Below are positions 25,023-31,540 of a stretch of 64,000 bases of DNA, piece by piece. The translations under genes were made by a program, and so were the position numbers. Below the pieces are notes generated by a model. That model made no database searches and was not told the DNA's origin. It saw nothing but the letters and a program-made list of their open reading frames with translations. Positions within the stretch are counted from its first letter, which is position 1. Every line of letters begins with the position of its first letter. This DNA comes from Nocardia pseudobrasiliensis NBRC 108224 (lineage in GTDB: Bacteria > Actinomycetota > Actinomycetes > Mycobacteriales > Mycobacteriaceae), in the NCBI RefSeq assembly GCF_001613105.1, contig NZ_BDBS01000032.1, positions 101,929-165,928 of the forward strand, in the 5' to 3' direction.

Positions 25023-25682
25023 TCACTTCATCCAGTCGGGCTTGATCGGCAGGCCGTGCGCGGCACGGTATTCGCAGATCGCCTTGAGATTGTCCATTTC
25101 CAATTGATGTCCCGCCGAGAACATCTCCCAGAAGTCCCCGACCCAGACCGGTCGCTTCGGCGGTGCGGCCTCCGGATAGGGATTCTCGTCGTAGAACGGG
25201 TGACGGCAATTGACCCACAGCACAACCGAACCCGGCTTGTTGAATACCAACTGCGCGTCGACGACTCGCAGCAGATAGATCATCCACAGGTGTTCGCCCT
25301 GGTCCCAGGCGCAGTGGTAATCCACGGTCAGGGCATCGGGATTGGCGACCGTGCGGGTGTAGATCTTGGTATCCGGGCCGAGGCGGTCCGCGGCCAGCCA
25401 CAGTCCCGGCTCATCGGTCTCGACGAATCCGCGCAGGCTGTAGGTCCATTCCTCGAGGCTGCGGGTGTCGGCCAGGTATTCGTACACCGCACGCGGCGGC
25501 GCGGCGATATAGGACTGCACCGGGCAGAACTCGCCGAAGATCTGATCGTGTGGATACACCGATCGCAGCATGTCCATGATGATCGGCGTGGTCGTCTCCC
25601 GATCGGAATTCTCGATGCGCAGCACACCGGGTATCACGCTCTCCGGAATATCGCTGAGCGCGGGCAGGGCGCTGGTGGTCAC
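25023..25682 (-). CDS. SRPBCC-family (START/cyclase-like) protein
   Basis: A 219-residue protein whose middle matches the SRPBCC fold used by polyketide cyclases and lipid-binding proteins: Q-S-Y-I-A-A-P-P-R-A-V-Y-E-Y-L-A-D (about residues 57-73) followed by L-E-E-W-T-Y-S-L-R-G-F. The first 50 residues and the C-terminal W-V-G-D-F-W-E-M-F-S-A-G-H-Q-L-E-M-D-N segment are additional. No signal or membrane part is seen. It lies between the ThDP gene (12 bases) and the KAS III-like gene (7 bases) in one operon, so it may bind or cyclise their product. The fold call is fairly firm; the activity is not known. Confidence 0.78.
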   Translation of the reverse strand: MTTSALPALSDIPESVIPGVLRIENSDRETTTPIIMDMLRSVYPHDQIFGEFCPVQSYIAAPPRAVYEYLADTRSLEEWTYSLRGFVETDEPGLWLAADRLGPDTKIYTRTVANPDALTVDYHCAWDQGEHLWMIYLLRVVDAQLVFNKPGSVVLWVNCRHPFYDENPYPEAAPPKRPVWVGDFWEMFSAGHQLEMDNLKAICEYRAAHGLPIKPDWMK

Positions 25683-25694
25683 GAAATGCCTCCT

Positions 25695-27329
25695 CTAGGC
25701 CGACAGAAACGGTGTGAACGGCGGAATCTCGTCCGGATCGCAGTCGATCGAAATGAACGAGGGCCCCGCGGCGCGGATGCAATGCCGGACGACGTCGGCC
25801 AGCTCGCCCGTCCCGGTGGGCGAATACGCGGGCAGTTCCGGGAACATCGCGGCCACCCCTTCGCCGGGCCGGGCGGGGTGAAAGCGATTGAAGCTGTAGC
25901 GATTTCCGTAGTAGAGCTGTTCGCGGGTGAGGCACATGGCGTGCGCGTTGTTGTTGAACACTACGAACGTCACCGGCAGTCCGTACTCGATCGCGGTGTG
26001 CACCTCCATGCCGTGCATGAAGAACGCGCCGTCACCGGCGATCACGAAGGTGCGCCGCGCACGCGCGAAACTCGAACCGATTCCCGCGCCGAACGCATAA
26101 CCCATACCGCCCATCCCGAGCGCGACGGTGAAGCGCCCCTCGCGCGGTACGCGCAGATGATGCACCACGGCCGCGCCGGTATTACCCGCGTCGGCGAATA
26201 CATCGGTGCCGGGTTCCATTGCCGCGCCGAGGGTTTCGACAATATCGCGATAGCGCAACCCCGGGCCGCTCGATACGGGGACCGGCAACGGGGTCGGGGC
26301 GGGTCGCGACACGGCGATCGGCGGCTCACCACCGCCCAGTTCCTCGGCAAGCGCACCGAGGGTGGCGGCCAGATCGGTGGTGGTGGCGTGGACGGATGGC
26401 GCATACGGCGGTTCGGCCCCGACACTGGCCAGCGTCGTACCGTCGAGCGCCTCGTCCAGGCCCGCACGGGCGGTGAGTGGCAGCCGCGTGCCGATCAGCA
26501 GGCACAGGGCCGCACCGCGCACCGCGTCGACGAGTTCGGGGTGGCCCATGGTTCCGGCCACCCCGCAGAATCCGGGTTCGTCCTGGTGGTAGACGTCCTT
26601 GGCGTCCGGGGCCACACCGACCGCGGCGTCCAGGGCAGCCGCCAAGCGCCGCAGTTCGATCCTGGCGTCGTCGCGGGCCACCTGGTCGCCCGCGATGATC
26701 GTGATCTTGCCGCGGATGCGCGCCGCGCGCAGTTCGGCGCGGATTCGGGCGAAACCCGTGGCGTCGAAACGCGATTCGCGAGGAGTGGGCCGGAACGCCG
26801 CGGCCGCCAGCGGGGCCTGCTGGACATCCTTGGGCAGCAGCAGCACCGCTGGCCCACCGCGCCGGGCCGCGCGCACCGCGCGCTCGAGATGTTCCGGCAG
26901 TTGCGTCGGGTCGCACACCCTGGCGCAATAGTGCGAGATCTGCTCGAAAACCCTTGCGGCGTCGAAGGTTCCGGCCATTCCGCTGGTGTCCTGAAATGCG
27001 CCCCGGCCCTCCAGCGCGGTCGGCGGCTGGCCGACCAGCGCCAGGACCGGAACCCGGGAGATGAACGATTCGGCAAGTCCCGCAACCAGATTCATTGCGC
27101 CGCCGCCCGACGTCGCGGCCACCACACCGAATCCGGCGGTGGAACGGGCGTATCCGTCGGCCATGGCCGCCGCCGCGAACTCGTGCTTGGCGACCACACC
27201 CGTCACATGCGGGGAGGCGAAGATCGCGTCGTAGAGGTCCTCGATATTGGCGCCGTCGACGCCGAAGATGTGCCGGACTCCGAGATCCGATACGGCCCGC
27301 ACCAGATAATCCACCGCGCGTGCTGACAT
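25695..27329 (-). CDS. ThDP-dependent enzyme of the acetolactate synthase family
   Basis: A 544-residue three-domain thiamine diphosphate enzyme. The PYR domain carries the catalytic Glu E50 in V-A-K-H-E-F-A-A; the PP domain carries G-D-G (432-434) and N-N-N (459-461), the metal/diphosphate-binding motif. A transhydrogenase-like middle domain lies between. It differs from true acetolactate synthase in lacking a regulatory partner gene and in its neighbours. ATG 27329 is chosen because GGAG lies eight bases upstream; longer in-frame starts lack such a site. It is the first gene of a four-gene operon and probably makes or transfers a decarboxylated 2-oxoacid unit for the KAS III-like and PLP enzymes. 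Confidence 0.9.
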   Translation of the reverse strand: MSARAVDYLVRAVSDLGVRHIFGVDGANIEDLYDAIFASPHVTGVVAKHEFAAAAMADGYARSTAGFGVVAATSGGGAMNLVAGLAESFISRVPVLALVGQPPTALEGRGAFQDTSGMAGTFDAARVFEQISHYCARVCDPTQLPEHLERAVRAARRGGPAVLLLPKDVQQAPLAAAAFRPTPRESRFDATGFARIRAELRAARIRGKITIIAGDQVARDDARIELRRLAAALDAAVGVAPDAKDVYHQDEPGFCGVAGTMGHPELVDAVRGAALCLLIGTRLPLTARAGLDEALDGTTLASVGAEPPYAPSVHATTTDLAATLGALAEELGGGEPPIAVSRPAPTPLPVPVSSGPGLRYRDIVETLGAAMEPGTDVFADAGNTGAAVVHHLRVPREGRFTVALGMGGMGYAFGAGIGSSFARARRTFVIAGDGAFFMHGMEVHTAIEYGLPVTFVVFNNNAHAMCLTREQLYYGNRYSFNRFHPARPGEGVAAMFPELPAYSPTGTGELADVVRHCIRAAGPSFISIDCDPDEIPPFTPFLSA

Positions 27330-27471
27330 CCGCGCTCCTTCCTTGCCGGTCACGCGGGCGACGCGCATCCGGATGCCCCCGATATCAGGGGCGGATGTGG
27401 TCACTCGTACCTCGGAATACGAAGCAGCCGACCCCTTCGGTTCACCCGATTTCAACTACCCCTTGCCATGT

Positions 27472-27481
27472 ACGTATACGT
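27472..27481. promoter_or_regulatory. operator palindrome ACGTATACGT before the EXLDI gene
   Basis: A perfect 10-bp palindrome directly upstream of the TATAGT -10 box and 17 bases from the start codon, where a bound repressor would block RNA polymerase. It also lies in the divergent region shared with the ThDP operon. Confidence 0.6.
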
Positions 27482-27486
27482 CTACA

Positions 27487-27492
27487 TATAGT
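27487..27492 (+). promoter_or_regulatory. -10 box TATAGT of the EXLDI gene
   Basis: TATAGT lies six bases before ATG 27499; a GGAG within those six bases could instead act as Shine-Dalgarno for a longer transcript. Confidence 0.5.
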
Positions 27493-27498
27493 GGAGCC

Positions 27499-28020
27499 AT
27501 GCCCAACAAGACCGTTTACGTATCCGACGACGACCTACCCCTCTTCCAGCGGGCGCAGGAGTTGGTCGGCGGCAATCTGTCCGGGGCGATCGTCACGGCC
27601 CTGCGCCGGTTCATCGAACTGGAGGAGGGACGGCAGGAGGGCTATGACGAGGTGGTCGTCCGGGTCGGCCGCAATGGCGCCCGGCAGGTCCGATTCTCCG
27701 GCGCGCTGCTCGGCGAGTGGCGCGACATCAACGACAAGGCCTGGCAGTACATCCGCGTGTACCGCAGTCGCAAGGGCAAATTCGTCCTGCACAGCCAGGT
27801 CTCCGATTGGTCGGAGTATCCGACGCAGACCCACAAGAACTGGATCAAGGAGCTCACCGACTGGCGGCGCATGCTCGGCGTCGGCGATCCGGACTGGGGT
27901 GATTTCAGCCTCGACCTGTTCGATTCGGTGACCGAACTACAGGGCCGCATTCCCGACAGCCTCTACGCCCGGGTGCTCGACCTCGCCGAACATCCGCAGA
28001 TCGAGGATCTCGACATCTGA
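27499..28020 (+). CDS. EXLDI-family protein
   Basis: A 173-residue protein ending in I-E-D-L-D-I, the C-terminal E-x-L-D-I motif that defines the EXLDI family (TIGR04342). The N-terminal 45 residues (K-T-V-Y-V-S-D-D-D-L-P-L-F-Q-R-A then L-S-G-A-I-V-T-A-L-R-R-F) look like a ribbon-helix-helix DNA-binding unit; the middle is rich in aromatic residues. Families like this are found beside drug-type ABC exporters, and a DrrAB-like pair follows 126 bases downstream on the same strand. ATG 27499 is favoured over longer frames by the -10 box and GGAG. A palindrome just upstream suggests repression, perhaps autoregulation. Confidence 0.82.
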   Translation: MPNKTVYVSDDDLPLFQRAQELVGGNLSGAIVTALRRFIELEEGRQEGYDEVVVRVGRNGARQVRFSGALLGEWRDINDKAWQYIRVYRSRKGKFVLHSQVSDWSEYPTQTHKNWIKELTDWRRMLGVGDPDWGDFSLDLFDSVTELQGRIPDSLYARVLDLAEHPQIEDLDI

Positions 28021-28117
28021 TCGGAGGCCGCGCGTCGCGGCCCCCGCACAACCGAACAGCGCAGTACGACCTTGACCGCGGCCAGCCAGCGGTCACGGCT
28101 CAGATGACGCATGCATA

Positions 28118-28127
28118 AATAGCTATT
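28118..28127. promoter_or_regulatory. palindrome AATAGCTATT before the exporter genes
   Basis: A perfect 10-bp palindrome 19 bases before the ATPase start, preceded by ATGCAT (28111-28116). It is AT-rich in a GC-rich gap and probably overlaps the promoter or an operator. Confidence 0.45.
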
Positions 28128-28146
28128 CATTGATGAGAGGAACAAC

Positions 28147-29103
28147 ATGTCCACCCCCATCCCCGCAGCGGCCATATCGGTCACCGGCCTGCGAAAATCC
28201 TTCGGCGATCACGTCGTACTCGACGGCATCGACCTGTCCGTCCCGCGGGGGACGATCTTCTCGCTACTGGGCCCCAATGGCGCGGGCAAGACCACGACGG
28301 TGCAGATCCTGTCGACGCTGCTGCGTGCCGACGGCGGCGATATTCGGGTCGGCGGCCACGACGTCACCGCCGATCCGGACGCGGTCCGCGCGACGATCGG
28401 TGTCACCGGCCAGTTCTCGGCGGTCGACGAACTGCTCACCGGCCGCGAGAACCTGATTCTGATGGGCGATCTGCATCATCTGCCGCGCTCGGAGAGCCGT
28501 CGGCTCGCCGATGAGCTGCTCGGTCGATTCGATCTGCTCGAGGCCGCCGACAAGATCGCCAGCAGCTACTCCGGCGGTATGACCAGGCGACTGGACCTGG
28601 CCATGACCCTGGTCGGCAGCCCGCACATCATCTTCCTCGACGAGCCGACCGTCGGACTCGATCCGCGCAGCCGACGGGTGGTCTGGGATATCGTGCGCGG
28701 CTTGGCCGCCGCTGGCGTCACCATCTTCCTCACCACGCAGTACCTCGAGGAGGCCGACGAGCTCGCGCATCGCCTCGCCGTACTCGACCACGGTCGCCTC
28801 GTCGCCGAGGGCACGCCCGATCAGCTCAAACGTCTGGTGCCGGGCGGACATATCCGGCTCACGCTGGCCGATCGCCACGGCCTCGACATCGCGACCGATC
28901 TGCTCGGCGGCGTCGCGCAGACCGAGGACCTCACCCTCGCGGTACCCAGCGACGGATCCGTGAAATCGCTTCGCTCCCTACTTGATCGGCTCGACGCCGC
29001 CGGTATCGAGCCCGAGGGACTGGTGGTGCACACCCCCGACCTCGACGACGTCTTCCTCAGCCTCACCGGCCAATCCGTTCCCGAGAAGGAATCCACACGA
29101 TGA
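28147..29103 (+). CDS. DrrA-type ABC exporter ATP-binding protein
   Basis: A 318-residue daunorubicin-resistance-type ATPase. Walker A G-P-N-G-A-G-K-T-T-T, Q-loop G-Q-F-S-A-V-D, signature S-Y-S-G-G-M-T-R-R-L-D-L-A, Walker B I-I-F-L-D-E-P-T-V-G-L-D and the H-loop replaced by T-T-Q-Y-L-E-E-A-D (Gln for His, usual in DrrA) are visible. The C-terminal segment E-G-L-V-V-H-T-P-D-L-D-D-V-F is the conserved DrrA tail. AGAGGAA precedes the ATG. It overlaps the permease gene by four bases (ATGA) and follows the EXLDI gene, which may control it. It probably exports a lipid or drug-like molecule. Confidence 0.94.
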   Translation: MSTPIPAAAISVTGLRKSFGDHVVLDGIDLSVPRGTIFSLLGPNGAGKTTTVQILSTLLRADGGDIRVGGHDVTADPDAVRATIGVTGQFSAVDELLTGRENLILMGDLHHLPRSESRRLADELLGRFDLLEAADKIASSYSGGMTRRLDLAMTLVGSPHIIFLDEPTVGLDPRSRRVVWDIVRGLAAAGVTIFLTTQYLEEADELAHRLAVLDHGRLVAEGTPDQLKRLVPGGHIRLTLADRHGLDIATDLLGGVAQTEDLTLAVPSDGSVKSLRSLLDRLDAAGIEPEGLVVHTPDLDDVFLSLTGQSVPEKESTR

Positions 29104-29873
29104 GCGTCATGACCGACTCCCTGGTCGACACCCGGACCATGCTGCGCCGAAATCTGGTGCACGCCAAGCGCTATCCCGGTATGACCGGCTATCTGGTGAT
29201 CATGCCGGTCGCCATGCTGCTGCTGTTCAACTACGTATTCGGCGGCGCGCTGAGCAAGAGCGTCGGCGGCAAGTACATCGACTACATCACTCCCGGTCTG
29301 CTGCTGATCGTTCCGGCCATGCTGGTCGTCACGGTCGCGGTCGCGATCGCCACCGATATGACGAAGGGTTTCGTCAACCGGTTCCGGGCCATGCCGGTGG
29401 CGCATTCGTCGTTTCTCAGCGGTCAGGTGTTCGGCACCATGATCCAGGGCCTGCTGGGTTTGATCCTGACCTTCGGTGTGGCGATGCTGATCGGGTTCCG
29501 GCCGCACGCGAACCTGCTCGAGTGGCTGGCCGCGTTCGGACTGATCGCACTGCTGCTGTTCGGCCTGTGCTGGTTGGGCGCGGGCTTCGGAATGGCGGCG
29601 GCCTCGCCCGAGGCCGCCAGCAATACGCCCTCGATCATCCTGTACCTGCCCATGCTCGGCAGCGGTCTGGTGCCGACCGACACCATGCCGACCGGGGTGC
29701 GGCAGTTCGCCGAATATCAGCCCTTCACACCGATCACCGAAACCCTGCGCGGTCTGCTGATGGGCACCGAGATCGGCAACAACGCGATCATCGCCGTCGC
29801 CTGGTGCGTCGCCTTCGCGGTGGTCGGTTACCTGTGGTCGACCAGGCAGTTCCGGCGCAAGGCCGACCAGTAA
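29100..29873 (+). CDS. DrrB-type ABC-2 permease
   Basis: A 257-residue membrane protein with six helices of the ABC-2/DrrB group: an early R-N-L-V-H-A-K-R-Y-P-G motif, K-G-F-V-N-R-F-R-A-M-P, and the conserved segment S-G-L-V-P-T-D-T-M-P before F-A-E-Y-Q-P-F-T-P-I-T-E-T-L-R-G-L-L. It overlaps the ATPase gene by four bases and forms the exporter with it. A strong hairpin terminator follows 75 bases after the stop. Confidence 0.93.
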   Translation: MSVMTDSLVDTRTMLRRNLVHAKRYPGMTGYLVIMPVAMLLLFNYVFGGALSKSVGGKYIDYITPGLLLIVPAMLVVTVAVAIATDMTKGFVNRFRAMPVAHSSFLSGQVFGTMIQGLLGLILTFGVAMLIGFRPHANLLEWLAAFGLIALLLFGLCWLGAGFGMAAASPEAASNTPSIILYLPMLGSGLVPTDTMPTGVRQFAEYQPFTPITETLRGLLMGTEIGNNAIIAVAWCVAFAVVGYLWSTRQFRRKADQ

Positions 29874-29948
29874 TACGAAGCGGTTCTCGTTCGTTCCGCG
29901 ACCTCCGAGGGGAAGCCCCCGCCCGATCCGCAATCTCCGAGGGGTATG

Positions 29949-29981
29949 CCCCGCCCGATCCGCCCAGCGGGTCGGGCGGGG
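29949..29981 (+). terminator. hairpin terminator after the DrrAB-like genes
   Basis: A perfect 10-bp GC stem (29949-29958 with 29972-29981, CCCCGCCCGA/TCGGGCGGGG) plus an inner CGC/GCG pairing; no U-run. Confidence 0.65.
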
Positions 29982-30009
29982 CCTTCACGTGCGAGGGATG
30001 ATGGCAGCC

Positions 30010-30387
30010 ATGGACTTCCGGCCCAACGCGGCACCGGCCCTGCGCACGCGCAGCCGAATACTGGTCCGGCTGCGCATCGCTCGCTGGGAGGTGATGGTGC
30101 GGCAGACCATCATCGAACCCGGCGGCGACAGCGGCTGGCACTATCACGACGGCACGCTGTTCGTGCTGGTGACCGGTAGTGCGCTGGATCATCCGGGCAC
30201 CGACTGCGCACCGGTGATCCATCGGCCCGGGCGGATCTTCCGCGAACCGCGCGGGCCGAGCAATGCGCATCTGGCACGCAACAGCAGTACGAAACCGCTG
30301 ATGTTGACGGTCCTGTATCTGAATCCGGCGGGCAGTCCGCTGTCGCGGAGCATTCCGCCCCCGGACTGCGCTCAGCGCGATCGGTAG
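30010..30387 (+). CDS. cupin-domain protein
   Basis: A 125-residue single-domain cupin. Motif 1 is seen in P-G-G-D-S-G-W-H-Y-H-D-G-T-L-F-V-L-V-T-G, with two His and a nearby Asp as metal ligands; the second motif is weaker (N-A-H-L-A-R-N). The start is uncertain: ATG 30010 fits the folded core, while ATG 29998 or 30001 or GTG 29989 would add up to seven residues. No partner gene points to a substrate. The last 16 bases overlap the convergent HAD gene. Confidence 0.78.
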   Translation: MDFRPNAAPALRTRSRILVRLRIARWEVMVRQTIIEPGGDSGWHYHDGTLFVLVTGSALDHPGTDCAPVIHRPGRIFREPRGPSNAHLARNSSTKPLMLTVLYLNPAGSPLSRSIPPPDCAQRDR

Positions 30388-30989
30388 TCGCGCAGCCAAT
30401 CGGGGAAGGCGGTCAGATCGCGCAGCACCACATCGGCCCCGGCCGCCCGCAATTCGTCGGCGTCACACGGGCCGGTCGTAACCGCGACCGAATACGCCTG
30501 CGCCGTGCGGGCTCCCAGGACATCGCCGGTGTGATCGCCCACATAGACGCTGGCCCGATGCTCGCGCAGGGCCTCGGCCTTGCCCTCGGCCCACAGATCG
30601 CCGATCACCGCGTCGGCGCCGATCTCGAGATGTTCCAGGTGTAGTCGGGCGTTCGGCTCGAATTTCGCGGTGACGACCACCGCCCGGCCGCCCGCGGCCT
30701 GTACGGCCGCGACCGCCTCGCGCGCGCCGGGCATCGCGATCGTGCCGGTGATGGCGTGGGTGGGATACATCTCGCGATACAGGTCGGTCATGGCCGTGAT
30801 CTGATCGGCGGGAAACCAGTGGGCGAGTTCCAGTTCCAGCGGCGGGCCGAGGCGGGTGACCGTGAGATCGCAGTCGATGTAGACGCCGGTGCGTTCGGAC
30901 AGGGCCTGGTAGCAGGCGCGGATGCCGGGACGTGAATCGATCAGCGTCATATCGAGGTCGAAGCCGACCGTGAAGGCCACCGGATTCAT
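30372..30989 (-). CDS. HAD-superfamily hydrolase
   Basis: A 205-residue phosphatase-like protein. Motif I is G-F-D-L-D-M-T-L-I-D (nucleophile and acid Asp), motif II V-V-V-T-A-K, and motif III/IV V-Y-V-G-D-H-T-G-D-V-L-G-A. A small alpha-helical cap follows motif I, as in phosphoglycolate-phosphatase-type members. The substrate is unknown. It converges with the cupin gene with a 16-base overlap of the 3' ends. Confidence 0.9.
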   Translation of the reverse strand: MNPVAFTVGFDLDMTLIDSRPGIRACYQALSERTGVYIDCDLTVTRLGPPLELELAHWFPADQITAMTDLYREMYPTHAITGTIAMPGAREAVAAVQAAGGRAVVVTAKFEPNARLHLEHLEIGADAVIGDLWAEGKAEALREHRASVYVGDHTGDVLGARTAQAYSVAVTTGPCDADELRAAGADVVLRDLTAFPDWLRDYRSR

Positions 30990-31007
30990 CTACTCGTACT
31001 CATCGGC

Positions 31008-31415
31008 TCAGTTCGCGGGCTGGCAGGCGTCGCGCAGGGAGCAGGCGCCACAGGCGTTTCCGCAACCGCCGACCTCCGGCGCGGGCGCGAGCCCGACGAT
31101 CGAGCGCCCGGCGGCATTGGCCCCGGCGCCCAGGGTGAACAGCGCGATCACCGCGACCACGACGGCCACGACCATTCCGAGCACGCCCCCGGCCACCAGC
31201 GTGACCAGCCCACCGGCCGCAAGCAGCACACCCGCGCCGATCGAGGTGGGCGCGGCGACCCGATTGGCCACGCGGAAGGTCTCCTCGGTTCGCAGGGCCT
31301 CCTCGGTATGCACACCGACGAACCGATTGGGGGGAAGGGAGCCGGTCAGCCCGAGTACCCCGGTGACGACGGCCACAGCCGCCAGCACGAACAGGATCAG
31401 CGCCACCACGAACAC
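31008..31415 (-). CDS. SdpI-like membrane protein with a C-terminal four-cysteine tail
   Basis: A 135-residue protein with three hydrophobic segments and the SdpI family motif P-P-N-R-F-V-G-V-H-T-E-E-A-L-R-T-E-E-T-F-R-V-A-N-R (about residues 28-52). The last 20 residues carry C118-x3-C122-x2-C125-x5-C131, which is not part of SdpI as I know it and could bind a metal or an iron-sulfur cluster. I place the start at GTG 31415 because TAGCGT lies seven bases upstream; GTG 31424 is three codons earlier. It is divergent from leuS. SdpI proteins give immunity to a toxin in Bacillus; a comparable role here is unproven. Confidence 0.8.
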   Translation of the reverse strand: MFVVALILFVLAAVAVVTGVLGLTGSLPPNRFVGVHTEEALRTEETFRVANRVAAPTSIGAGVLLAAGGLVTLVAGGVLGMVVAVVVAVIALFTLGAGANAAGRSIVGLAPAPEVGGCGNACGACSLRDACQPAN

Positions 31416-31487
31416 CCCGATCACGCTACCCGGCGCGCCGACGCGGGCGGCATGCGCCCCTTTTTGGGCGCCGACGTGGGCACGCTT

Positions 31488-31493
31488 TACCCT
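31488..31493 (+). promoter_or_regulatory. -10 box TACCCT upstream of leuS
   Basis: TACCCT lies 47 bases before the chosen leuS start at 31541, giving a leader of about 40 bases. A small hairpin (GCGCCC/GGGCGC around a T-run, 31454-31471) lies just upstream of it. Confidence 0.4.
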
Positions 31494-31540
31494 GGTGAAG
31501 ACCTTTGTCCGGGGACGAAACCCAAACAGAAGGCAGGACC

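Noticed and set aside
31505..31540. TTG start for leuS
   Set aside because: It would add 12 non-conserved residues and lacks a ribosome site; GTG 31541 has an AGG at suitable spacing.
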